Shown in pieces: positions 7,357 to 14,673 of a stretch of DNA of 39,285 bases. The position numbers and the translations under genes are program-made. Positions within the stretch are counted from its first letter, which is position 1; each line of letters begins with the position of its first letter. The notes under the pieces are model-generated. The model made no database searches. It was not told the origin of the DNA and worked only from the letters and a program-made list of their open reading frames with translations. The stretch is from a bacterium (lineage in GTDB: Bacteria > Hydrothermota > Tepidihabitantia > SM23-42 > JAOAFX01), in NCBI GenBank assembly GCA_036382775.1, contig DASVHD010000013.1, forward strand, positions 1 to 39,285, in the 5' to 3' direction.

Positions 7357-8273
7357 CAGACCTTGATGCGCTCGCCAGACAAGCGCGCGATACGGCACGA
7401 AAAAATTTCGGTTCACGGATCACCTTTTATGTCCCGGGAATGTTCCACTACAATGGTGCCAGGGGGAAGTACCCGGCGGTCAGCCTGACCGGTAACGCAT
7501 GCGCTCTGCAATGCCGCCACTGCCGGGCCAAACTCCTCGAACCCATGATACCGGCAACGACGCCCGATGAACTGATGACCGTCTGCCGCCGCCTTGAAGA
7601 GAAAGGCGATATCGGCTGCTTGCTCAGCGGCGGTCTCAGCCCGGACGGCACCATGCCCTGGCTTAAATTTATCCCAACGATCCGCGAGATCAAAGCAAGG
7701 CAAAGTTTGAAAATATCGATCCACTGCGGCCTGCTCGATGAGAAGACAGCCTGGATGCTTAAGGAGGCCGGTGTTGACCAGGCCCTGATCGATGTTATCG
7801 GTGAGGATCTAACATTAGAACGGGTCTACAATGCAGGGTTCAAGGTCAGAGGTATCGTCGCCACGCTGGATGTCCTGCAAACAGCAGGTATTCCCTTTAT
7901 ACCCCATATCGTAGCAGGATTGGATCACGGTGTGATCATGGGTGAATACCGGGCGCTTGATATTGTCCGGCACTATCATCCGGCGGCTGTTGTTATCGTG
8001 AGCCTCATGCCGCTGCCCGACACACCGATGGCCGGTACAAAACCCCCGGATGCGCGCGACATCGCCCGGCTGATCGCAACCGCCCGGATGACAATACCAT
8101 CCACGCCCCTGGCACTGGGGTGCGCTCGTAAGCGGGGCGATAACGAGATCGACGTCTGGGCGGTCAAATGCGGGGTCAACCGGATCGCCATTCCTTCAGA
8201 CCAGGCCGTCAAGCAGGCACAGGATGAAGGACTGGAGATCGAATGGAGAAAGACATGCTGCTCTCTGGATTGA
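7353..8273 (+). CDS. Biotin-synthase-like radical SAM protein (LipS1/LipS2 candidate A)
   Basis: A 306-residue radical SAM protein. The cluster motif is C50-x3-C54-x2-C57 (CALQCRHC). A motif LLSGGLSPDG follows, and further cysteines lie near the C-terminus (LGCARKRG, VKCG, TCCSLD). The start is ATG 7353, whose TGA-overlapping ATGA joins it to the flavoprotein gene. The longer frame from 7293 would lie inside that gene. The family resembles the uncharacterised archaeal BioB homologues that include one half of the two-part lipoyl synthase LipS1/LipS2. I cannot decide from sequence memory which half this is. Its place between a LplAB ligase, a LipT-like gene and a second radical SAM gene supports sulfur insertion into octanoyl groups. 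Confidence 0.8.
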   Translation: MTDLDALARQARDTARKNFGSRITFYVPGMFHYNGARGKYPAVSLTGNACALQCRHCRAKLLEPMIPATTPDELMTVCRRLEEKGDIGCLLSGGLSPDGTMPWLKFIPTIREIKARQSLKISIHCGLLDEKTAWMLKEAGVDQALIDVIGEDLTLERVYNAGFKVRGIVATLDVLQTAGIPFIPHIVAGLDHGVIMGEYRALDIVRHYHPAAVVIVSLMPLPDTPMAGTKPPDARDIARLIATARMTIPSTPLALGCARKRGDNEIDVWAVKCGVNRIAIPSDQAVKQAQDEGLEIEWRKTCCSLD

Positions 8274-8313
8274 CCGCTCGTCATTAGCTAAGTCGTTCTG
8301 TGAAGGAATGATA

Positions 8314-9366
8314 ATGAAAATGAAAACGAAAAAAAGTGAGGCGCGCGAGAGCCCTGAATACGTGCGGATCAGCCTGGCGGCGGCAATGGTCCTTGGTTAC
8401 AAGACTGGCCTGTTCTACCGTGGCGCGACATCGCCCTGCGTGAACATCCTGCTGAATTATAAAGAAGGTTGTGCCGGGAACTGCGCATACTGCGGCCTGT
8501 CACTGAAAAGGCCGGGTACTTATACCGAAAAAAGTTTCATCCGCGTCCAGTGGGATATCTACGAGCTGGTTGACGTGATCGAGCATATGAAGAGCAACCT
8601 TTCAGGTGTAAAAAGGATCTGTATTTCCATGGTGACCAACCGCCGGGCAATAAAGGACACGAACGCGGTACTGCAGGCGCTTAAGGATTCTCTGTCAATG
8701 CCCGTATCAGTGCTGGCAGCGCCGACGATCCTGACCGCTTCTGACCTGCGGGACTTCGAGAATAACGGCGCTGACCGGATGGGCATCGCGGTTGATGCCG
8801 CCACCCCGCATTTGTTCGAACGTTACCGGGGCAAAGGCGTGAATGGTCCCCACAAGTGGGAAAAATACTGGCAACTGCTGGATGAAGCCGTCGGTGTTTT
8901 CGGAAAGCGTAAAGTGGGCGTGCATTTGATCGTGGGGCTGGGTGAAACCGAGGAAGAAATGATCAGGCTTATCCAGGAAGCTCATGACCGCGGCATTGAG
9001 ACCCATTTGTTCACGTTCTTTCCCGAGCCGGATTCGCTGCTGGCTTCGCATCCGCCGCCGGCGATCGGCCAGTACCGCCGCGCGCAGCTGGCGTGCTATC
9101 TCATCAACACCGGTCAGGCTGAAACGATCGAGTTTCAGTTCGGGAAAAACGGACGACTGACGGATTTTGGCATGGCCGAAGCACGGCTTAACAAGTTCAT
9201 TGATTCAGGCAAACCGTTCATGACCAGCGGTTGTCCGGGCGCAGACGGCGAGGTCGCCTGTAACCGGCCGTACTCGGATTCGCTGCCCGGTCCCGACATC
9301 AGGAATTTTCCTTTCCTGCCCGACGCCGAGGATATAAGAAAGATCCGCGGTGAACTATGGGAGTGA
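8314..9366 (+). CDS. Biotin-synthase-like radical SAM protein (LipS1/LipS2 candidate B)
   Basis: A 350-residue radical SAM protein with cluster motif C53-x3-C57-x2-C60 (CAGNCAYCG), a central VGVHLIVGLGETEEEM strand-turn typical of BioB-like barrels, and a C-terminal cysteine-bearing segment (SGCPGADGEVACNRPY, then PGPDIRNFPFLPD). ATG 8314 is chosen because GAAGGA lies six bases upstream. The frame also has an ATG at 8308 and an upstream frame back to 8224 that overlaps the previous gene. It is the second of a radical SAM pair, so together the two match the LipS1/LipS2 arrangement in which each enzyme contributes one sulfur. LipA-type RSS and CxxxxCxxxxxC motifs are absent, so this is not a LipA paralogue. 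Confidence 0.8.
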   Translation: MKMKTKKSEARESPEYVRISLAAAMVLGYKTGLFYRGATSPCVNILLNYKEGCAGNCAYCGLSLKRPGTYTEKSFIRVQWDIYELVDVIEHMKSNLSGVKRICISMVTNRRAIKDTNAVLQALKDSLSMPVSVLAAPTILTASDLRDFENNGADRMGIAVDAATPHLFERYRGKGVNGPHKWEKYWQLLDEAVGVFGKRKVGVHLIVGLGETEEEMIRLIQEAHDRGIETHLFTFFPEPDSLLASHPPPAIGQYRRAQLACYLINTGQAETIEFQFGKNGRLTDFGMAEARLNKFIDSGKPFMTSGCPGADGEVACNRPYSDSLPGPDIRNFPFLPDAEDIRKIRGELWE

Positions 9367-9415
9367 GAGGACCTGATTCCTGTCCGACATCTATATTTTT
9401 AAAACGGAGGAAATA

Positions 9416-9754
9416 GTGAGGAGAGTTCTAAGATCAAAACCGATGAAAGAAGTTTTGTACCGGGAATCAAGGCTGGCCAGGATCCTGGGTGATCCGGCAA
9501 AATATGTTATCGTGAATGTTCTTTTAAATGAAGGTCCATTAACGGTGAACGAAATTGTGCGCAGGGTGTCGCGGTCACAACCGACGGTGTCGCATCATCT
9601 CGCTCGGCTTCGAAGTGCAGAATTGGTGCGATATGAAGTCAAAAGCGATGGCTCATACTATTGGATCAAATATTCACGTGAAGTGAAAGAAGTTGTTGAA
9701 GCCCTCAATAAGTTCGTGAACCGAACCCTGCATCGCGTTCATGCCGACGATTGA
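9416..9754 (+). CDS. ArsR-family winged-helix regulator
   Basis: A 112-residue ArsR/SmtB-type repressor. The GTG start is set by GGAGGAA seven bases upstream. The DNA-reading helix is clear: 'LTVNEIVRRVSRSQPTVSHHLARLRSAELV', followed by the beta-wing 'RYEVKSDGSYYWIKYS'. It contains no cysteine at all, so the usual thiolate metal or sulfur-sensing sites of ArsR and of the sHdr-locus regulators are missing. Histidines at SHH and the C-terminal LHRVH could still bind a ligand. It is 49 bp behind the second radical SAM gene on the same strand and is probably the last gene of the lipoate operon, making it a candidate regulator of that operon. Three evenly spaced CATATG palindromes lie just downstream. 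Confidence 0.88.
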   Translation: MRRVLRSKPMKEVLYRESRLARILGDPAKYVIVNVLLNEGPLTVNEIVRRVSRSQPTVSHHLARLRSAELVRYEVKSDGSYYWIKYSREVKEVVEALNKFVNRTLHRVHADD

Positions 9755-9776
9755 TATTGATAATATGATAATTGAG

Positions 9777-9798
9777 CATATGCACATATGTACATATG
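9777..9798. promoter_or_regulatory. Three CATATG palindromes at 8-bp spacing
   Basis: CATATG occurs at 9777-9782, 9785-9790 and 9793-9798, exactly 8 bp apart, in the 135-bp gap between the ArsR gene and the methyltransferase. A TATAAG (9801-9806) follows at once. The regular array of a 6-bp palindrome beside a regulator gene suggests an operator, but the protein that binds is unknown. Confidence 0.4.
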
Positions 9799-9889
9799 TC
9801 TATAAGGTGGTGTTCGCGGGTGATTAGATCTGGCGGTAATGCGGTAATGATGGGAAGATCGATGCGGCCCGCTGCATCGGGAGGAAATT

Positions 9890-10660
9890 ATGAAAAAAGC
9901 AGTGTTTGATCCGGTGGCGCACTTTTACGATCAGGAACAAAGACATTTCAGACAGGATATTCCGTTCTATGTCGCCTATGTGAAAAAATGCCGCGGCGAA
10001 GTGCTGGAACTCGCCTGCGGCACGGGCCGGGTGCTGATACCGATCGCCAGGGCCGGCGCGCGGATCACGGGACTGGATATCTCACGGGAAATGCTGGGCA
10101 TCGCCCGCACCAAGGTAGATCATCTGGGGAAAGCGATCCAGAAGCGCGTAAACCTTGTGCAGGGTGACATGACTGATTTCAGGTTTCACCGAAAATTCGC
10201 TTTGATAATAATTGCGTTCAGGTCCTTTCAGAGCCTGGTTGATAAGAAAGCACAGGGAGAATGCCTGGTCTGCATCAACCGGCATCTGGTAAAAAAAGGT
10301 CTGCTAATCCTCGATCTTTTTGTACCCCGGCACGACCTGCTTGCCCAGGTCAGAAGGAACGTGTACCTCGGGAAATTTTACGATCCGGAGAAAAAAGTCC
10401 AGGTGGATCGTCGTGCAAAAGATAAATACGATCTGGCTGCCCAGACGCTGAAAGAACACCGTTATTATGAATGGACCGACAATAAGCGCCACCTGTATCG
10501 GCAGGTTTGGTCTTTTGATCTAAGTTACTTGTTCAGGTATGAGGCTGAACTGCTCCTGGAAAAATACGGTTTTAAAGTCGTGGATGTTTTCGGTGATTTC
10601 AAGAAATCACCGTATAATTATTACTCTGGCGAGCAAATCTTCGTAGCAAGAAAAAAATAA
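9890..10660 (+). CDS. Class I SAM-dependent methyltransferase
   Basis: A 256-residue methyltransferase with SAM-binding motif I 'VLELACGTGRVLIPIA', the acidic strand-2 end 'ITGLDISREML', and a motif around 'LVQGDMTDF'. The C-terminal third (KKVQVDRRAKDKYDL, YEWTD) looks like the substrate-binding cap of UbiE/Methyltransf_25 relatives. GGGAGGAAATT precedes the ATG, so the start is well supported. The substrate is unknown. It follows the ArsR gene on the same strand after 135 bp and is convergent with the TPR gene (6 bp between stops). It could be part of the same transcription unit, but the CATATG array between them suggests separate control. Confidence 0.85.
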   Translation: MKKAVFDPVAHFYDQEQRHFRQDIPFYVAYVKKCRGEVLELACGTGRVLIPIARAGARITGLDISREMLGIARTKVDHLGKAIQKRVNLVQGDMTDFRFHRKFALIIIAFRSFQSLVDKKAQGECLVCINRHLVKKGLLILDLFVPRHDLLAQVRRNVYLGKFYDPEKKVQVDRRAKDKYDLAAQTLKEHRYYEWTDNKRHLYRQVWSFDLSYLFRYEAELLLEKYGFKVVDVFGDFKKSPYNYYSGEQIFVARKK

Positions 10661-10666
10661 GATTTT

Positions 10667-12106
10667 TTACGGACGAATTTTCAGATCAAACTCAGACTCG
10701 ATCCGGCGCAGGCAGTCGTCGGCGCCCAGGTCCCGCAGGATCGCGATCGCCTCGGACAGCCGCTCCTGGTATGGGCGATCGACCGCCTTAAGCCAGCCGC
10801 AAAATTCATATAACGTAACGGCCAGCAGGTATCTGTCCTGGATAAAAAAATCCCGCGCGTGAAGCTCCGCTTTCCTGAAATCATGTTCAATGGTCCCGGG
10901 GTCATCATTTGTTGCGATCCCGTATTTCGCACTGATCCTGAAATATAAATTGCGCAGGTTGATCGGCGAGACCTTCACCCGGTCTTCGATCTCCCGCAGG
11001 ATCTCCAATGCGCCGGCGGTATTACCCTGCCTGATGGCGAGCTCGGCTTTACGGCAGGTTATAAGGAAGATCCCCTGGTCATCAACGCCGCATGCCCGGG
11101 CTTCGTCCAGATATCGATCGGCATCGGCGAACTTTCCCTGCATTGTGAAGATGTTAGCGAGTTCCATCCTGGCGTAAAAAAGATAATCCAGGGCTTTGAG
11201 CTGGGTGGCATTGCGCACCGCTTTTTCGAGCAGGGCGACCGCTTCCGGGTAATTGCCCTGCTTGCCCAGCATTGTGCCGTACTGCGCGTAATCGTTGATA
11301 ATGAACAGCTTTTCGCCGAGCTGTTCGCGAAGCCGGATGTTTTCCTTGAAATACCGGGCGGCCGCATCCCACCGGCCTTCGCGCATCGATTCCCAAGCCA
11401 GCCAGTATTGGCTGAATCCTTCGCCGTATCGGTCGCCGATATCGCGCCTTACCTGCAATGACAGTTCAATGTATGTTTTTATTTCCTCCCATCGCTGGGT
11501 TTTGATGAGGAGGAGGACATAATTGCTGTACACATAACCAAGGGTCCGCTTGTCGCCGATGCGCTGGCAGGCCCGGCGCGCTTTTTGGAAGAAATCGTTG
11601 GAGCTTTCATATTTCTTTAAACCGATAAGACAGGTGGCGATATTGAGCAGGCTCTCCGCCTGTCCCAATTCATCGCCGATCTGCTCCTGGATCGCCAGGG
11701 CGCGGGAGTAATGCTCCAGGGCCATTTCCTGTTGTCCCGTATCCTCGAAGACCACACCCAGGGTATCCAGGCACTTGGCCTGGCCTTTTTTATCGCCGCT
11801 TTTTTCGTAAAGCGCGATCGCCCGGTTGGCGGACTCCGCCATCTTGCTGTAGTCGCTCAGGATGAGATAACCCTCGGACAGGAAGTAATAGATTTCGGAG
11901 AATATCGACGGCATTTTCTCTCCGGCGAATTGAGCGACCAAATTTTCGCCGATGCCGATGATCTCCCTGCCCGAGCCGAGCTGCTTCAGGATCTCCAGGC
12001 GTTTCACCAGTATCTTCAAATTCAGCAGTTCCCGGGCGGTCGCGCTGCCGTTCCTGAAGTATCGGGCGTCATTTTTATCCAGAATGCTGAACTTGATCTT
12101 GTTCAT
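10667..12106 (-). CDS. Cytosolic tetratricopeptide-repeat protein
   Basis: A 479-residue, largely helical protein without signal peptide, membrane segment or enzyme motif. After an N-terminal ~70 residues of unknown fold it contains a run of TPRs: 'AESANRAIALYEKSGDKKG', 'ALEHYSRALAIQEQIGDEL', 'SNDFFQKARRACQRIGD', then 'AVALLEKAVRNATQL' and 'ADADRYLDEARAC'. The middle repeats have the 'Y.A.....E..G.....a..l.niG' register seen in regulators of the SARP/MalT type and in signalling adaptors. A protein-protein interaction scaffold is the most that can be said. It is divergent from the alkyltransferase gene, and its ATG is overlapped by the -35 box of that gene's promoter, so the two may interfere. 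Confidence 0.8.
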   Translation of the reverse strand: MNKIKFSILDKNDARYFRNGSATARELLNLKILVKRLEILKQLGSGREIIGIGENLVAQFAGEKMPSIFSEIYYFLSEGYLILSDYSKMAESANRAIALYEKSGDKKGQAKCLDTLGVVFEDTGQQEMALEHYSRALAIQEQIGDELGQAESLLNIATCLIGLKKYESSNDFFQKARRACQRIGDKRTLGYVYSNYVLLLIKTQRWEEIKTYIELSLQVRRDIGDRYGEGFSQYWLAWESMREGRWDAAARYFKENIRLREQLGEKLFIINDYAQYGTMLGKQGNYPEAVALLEKAVRNATQLKALDYLFYARMELANIFTMQGKFADADRYLDEARACGVDDQGIFLITCRKAELAIRQGNTAGALEILREIEDRVKVSPINLRNLYFRISAKYGIATNDDPGTIEHDFRKAELHARDFFIQDRYLLAVTLYEFCGWLKAVDRPYQERLSEAIAILRDLGADDCLRRIESEFDLKIRP

Positions 12107-12133
12107 TGATTTATTGCCGCTGATGCTTATAAT
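12106..12133 (+). promoter_or_regulatory. Promoter of the alkyltransferase gene, leaderless type
   Basis: TTGATT (12106-12111), 16-bp spacer, TATAAT (12128-12133), then 10 nt to ATG 12144. The -35 overlaps the first base pair of the divergent TPR gene start. It sets the alkyltransferase start at 12144 rather than further upstream in the open frame. Confidence 0.7.
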
Positions 12134-12143
12134 AACCAGGCAT

Positions 12144-12692
12144 ATGGATCATATATACTATTGTGCCTGCGATTCATCGGTCGGAAGGATCGGCATCATA
12201 TTCACGTGCGATAGGATAAAACCGCGGATCATACGCGTCACTCTGCCTTCGGAGAAATTGAAAACGTGCATAAACAGGATCTGTCCGGGCATGAAAAAAC
12301 ATGATTGTCCCAGGATCATGCGGGTTTTAAAGAAGATCAGAGCATACCTTGATGGAAGAACAATACGCCTGCCGCTCGACCTCGTTGACTGGCGCCGGAC
12401 CGGCGTTTTCCAGAAACGCGTGCTGCTGATGGAATACCGGATCCCGCGGGGCCAGGTGAGCACGTACGGCCGTCTGGCAAAGAAACTCGGTAACCCTGGA
12501 GCCGCGCGCGCGGTCGGCAACGCGCTGGCGCGTAATCCATTTCCTTTATTGATCCCGTGCCATCGAGCGGTCCGCAGCGATGGATCATTGGGCGGTTACC
12601 GGGGCGGCGTAAAATTAAAAAGAAAACTGCTGGAAATGGAGAGGCTGAGGTTCGACCGTAAAGGGCGCATTGTCAAAGTATGTTTCTGGTAA
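12144..12692 (+). CDS. ogt: O6-alkylguanine-DNA alkyltransferase (Ogt/MGMT)
   Basis: This suicide DNA-repair protein transfers alkyl groups from O6-alkylguanine to its own cysteine. It has 182 residues, the usual length for Ogt-type enzymes. The DNA-binding helix-turn-helix is 'YRIPRGQVSTYGRLAKKLG' with the arginine finger region 'GAARAVGNALARNP', followed by the active-site motif PCHR (C139 as acceptor) and 'GSLGGYRGG'. The N-terminal ~85 residues form a divergent first domain rich in cysteines. The start at 12144 follows the TATAAT box by 10 nt. It is divergent from the TPR gene and convergent with the radical SAM gene (6 bp between stop codons). Confidence 0.92.
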   Translation: MDHIYYCACDSSVGRIGIIFTCDRIKPRIIRVTLPSEKLKTCINRICPGMKKHDCPRIMRVLKKIRAYLDGRTIRLPLDLVDWRRTGVFQKRVLLMEYRIPRGQVSTYGRLAKKLGNPGAARAVGNALARNPFPLLIPCHRAVRSDGSLGGYRGGVKLKRKLLEMERLRFDRKGRIVKVCFW

Positions 12693-12698
12693 TCAGGG

Positions 12699-13655
12699 CT
12701 ATGCCTGGTCGTTGCGGCCGGGCAGACTGTAATAATTAGCTCCGCCATGGAGCTTTTTTTCTATTTTTTTAAGGATATGCAGATCGTTCAAAATGGCCTG
12801 AACCGCTTTTTGATCGGCGCCCAGAGAACGGACGATATCATCGGCGGTCACGGGCCGCCGTTTCAAAATGTCCAGGATCGCCTGGCGCAAGCGCGGCACC
12901 GCCACTGGATCTTTTGAATCCTTGAATTCGGCGATTATTTCGCAGTTTCCGCCCAGTAGTTCACGAACGTGCTCGAGTTCAGGCATGCTGAGCGGCCGTG
13001 CGGTTTTTTCACTGGACGGTCTGACTACCGTGTTCAACTGAATCCTATCTGGTCTGATGGAATCGGTCGCTTTTTTGAGTTCCGCGATCTCATCGGACGT
13101 GTCATTGATACCCTTTATCAGCATGATCTCAAGCCAGATCTGTCCGTTGTAGTGAGCACGAAAGTCGCCCAGCCCGTCGATGATGACCCGCGCGGAAATG
13201 CCGACGTGCATCCGGTTGATCTTCCGCATCGTTGATTCGCGCGCCGCGCAGAGCGTCGGCAAGACCACATCGGCTCCGCTGAGGTCGCGCTGTACTTCGG
13301 GCATGAACAGGAGTGAACCGTTGGTGATGACCGCCACAGGCAGCCGGGTTTTGGCTTTGAGTTCGCTGATCATATACCCGATGCGCGAGTTTAAAGTTGG
13401 TTCGCCCGAACCCGAGAATGTCAGGTAATCGATGCGCGAGCCCTGGTTGATGGCTTCGGTGACCTGCCGGATGATCTCGGCTGGTTCGACATAGACCTTG
13501 CGTTCGAGCGTCAGGTCCGTGGTTTTGCCGAGCTGGCAGTAAATGCAGTCAAAACTGCATATCTTGTGCGCGACGACATCTATTCCGAGGGAATAGCCGA
13601 GCCTTCGAGAGGGTACGGGTCCGTATATGTATGAGATATTGTCCCGGGTGCGCAT
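12699..13655 (-). CDS. Radical SAM protein of the COG0731/Tyw1-like group
   Basis: A 318-residue radical SAM protein. Its opening 'YIYGPVPSRRLGYSLGID' and cluster motif C-x3-C-x2-C in 'CSFDCIYCQLG' are signatures of the COG0731 group, annotated as wyosine-synthase (Tyw1)-related but mostly uncharacterised in bacteria. 'YLTFSGSGEPTLNSRIG' is the SAM-binding GEP motif. The last ~70 residues form a winged-helix-like tail ('ILKRRPVTADDIVRSLG'), an addition found in some members. ATG 13655 is preferred: the longer frame to 13715 would overlap the Nudix-PanD gene by 50 bp, whereas this leaves a 10-bp gap and an operon arrangement. The true substrate is unknown. Confidence 0.85.
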   Translation of the reverse strand: MRTRDNISYIYGPVPSRRLGYSLGIDVVAHKICSFDCIYCQLGKTTDLTLERKVYVEPAEIIRQVTEAINQGSRIDYLTFSGSGEPTLNSRIGYMISELKAKTRLPVAVITNGSLLFMPEVQRDLSGADVVLPTLCAARESTMRKINRMHVGISARVIIDGLGDFRAHYNGQIWLEIMLIKGINDTSDEIAELKKATDSIRPDRIQLNTVVRPSSEKTARPLSMPELEHVRELLGGNCEIIAEFKDSKDPVAVPRLRQAILDILKRRPVTADDIVRSLGADQKAVQAILNDLHILKKIEKKLHGGANYYSLPGRNDQA

Positions 13656-13665
13656 TTGATAGCGC

Positions 13666-14535
13666 TTAGGAATGCTGCATCTGGATCGTTTTGTTCTTAT
13701 TGGAGAGAACAACAATGCTGGGTTTCGTGCGTTTGGCCAGGTCCGGATCTACCCGGGCATAAGCCAGGATGCATAGTTTGTGCCCTACCTTCCCTTTAAG
13801 GGATGCAGGACCGTACATAACGAACCTTCCGGAACCGGCTTTTTCGGCGATCGTGTAGGTCTCGAGCCGCTCGGCGTTGTTATAATTCAACACGTGGACC
13901 TTTTCACCCGGCAGGATATTCGCCGCCCGCAGCACCCTTTCATCGATGCCCATGCTGCCGTTATAGTGCAGGACCGTGCCCGTGACGAATGCCTCGGTGA
14001 TCTTTGATTTCAATACCTCGATAAAGACCGTGCTGGCGGGCCGATCAGACAGTCCTTCCCTTATTATCGCCCGGTGGCTGACAAAAGGGATGTATGGCAG
14101 TTTGTCCTTGGGAAAAAATTCCGCTTCGACCGAATCCGATCCAGCTACCGGTTTGCCGCCAGTGAAAGAAATGTCATAGCCTGTAAGGATGATGTTCCCG
14201 TATACGCTCGTCTTCTCGATATGCACGCCCAGTAGCCTTTCGATCTTGCCGCGGATGTTGGTTTCTTCTTTTAATTCCCGCAGCACGGTATGCTCGGGTA
14301 TTTCATCGTATTCGATAAAACCCGACGGCAATGCCCACTTTCCCTTGCCCGGTTCAAGGCCTCTTTTTATCAGAAGGATCTCGCCGTGGGCGTTCTGCAC
14401 GAACGCGGCCACCGCGGGCACGGGGTTCGAGTAATGGCGCCAGCCGCATTTACCGCAGACCTGGCGGTAATTATCGTCGATCTTGATTTTTTTCAATCGG
14501 CCCCGGCACATCGGGCAGTAAATATAGCGTTTCAT
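13666..14535 (-). CDS. Nudix hydrolase fused to a PanD-like aspartate 1-decarboxylase
   Basis: A 289-residue two-domain protein. Residues 1-35 are a zinc ribbon (C7, C10, C27, C30) as in NudC-like enzymes. Residues 38-165 are a Nudix domain, with the Nudix box from G72 to I94 matching G-x5-E-x7-R-E-L-x-E-E except that the late glycine is N93. Residues ~172-285 match aspartate decarboxylase PanD: KSKI (K178), LHYNGS with the self-cleavage pair G193-S194, R223, ETY (T226, Y227), and a GP-A-S loop in which the family asparagine (N72 in E. coli) is Y241. If it self-processes, a pyruvoyl chain would start at S194 and the Nudix domain would stay on the N-terminal chain. ATG 14535 follows the -10 box by 9 nt. 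Confidence 0.85.
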   Translation of the reverse strand: MKRYIYCPMCRGRLKKIKIDDNYRQVCGKCGWRHYSNPVPAVAAFVQNAHGEILLIKRGLEPGKGKWALPSGFIEYDEIPEHTVLRELKEETNIRGKIERLLGVHIEKTSVYGNIILTGYDISFTGGKPVAGSDSVEAEFFPKDKLPYIPFVSHRAIIREGLSDRPASTVFIEVLKSKITEAFVTGTVLHYNGSMGIDERVLRAANILPGEKVHVLNYNNAERLETYTIAEKAGSGRFVMYGPASLKGKVGHKLCILAYARVDPDLAKRTKPSIVVLSNKNKTIQMQHS

Positions 14536-14544
14536 GGCAGGCAT

Positions 14545-14572
14545 AGTATAGCCATTGATCGCCAAAAATCAA
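14545..14572 (-). promoter_or_regulatory. Promoter of Nudix-panD and radical SAM genes, leaderless type
   Basis: Minus-strand TTGATT (14567-14572), 16-bp spacer, TATACT (14545-14550), then 9 nt to ATG 14535. An earlier in-frame ATG at 14544 touches the -10 box and cannot be in the transcript, which decides the start. Confidence 0.65.
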
Positions 14573-14673
14573 TAGCCCTTTGTTTTTTATCTTTCTACTT
14601 CTTTTATTTCCATTATTTTTTTCTATCTGCTACCTACTAATAACTAATTTCTAACTTCTGTTTTTTCTACTTA

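Noticed and set aside
1988-9366. Reading the two plus-strand radical SAM genes as extra LipA copies
   Set aside because: They lack the LipA auxiliary-cluster and RSS motifs; their BioB-like form and gene order fit LipS1/LipS2 instead. Which is S1 and which is S2 was left open.
10667-12106. TPR protein as a SARP/MalT-type transcription activator
   Set aside because: No DNA-binding or ATPase domain is present at either end.
11952-12143. N-terminal extension of the alkyltransferase frame back to 11952
   Set aside because: It runs through the TPR gene and the promoter; the promoter and the family length support ATG 12144.
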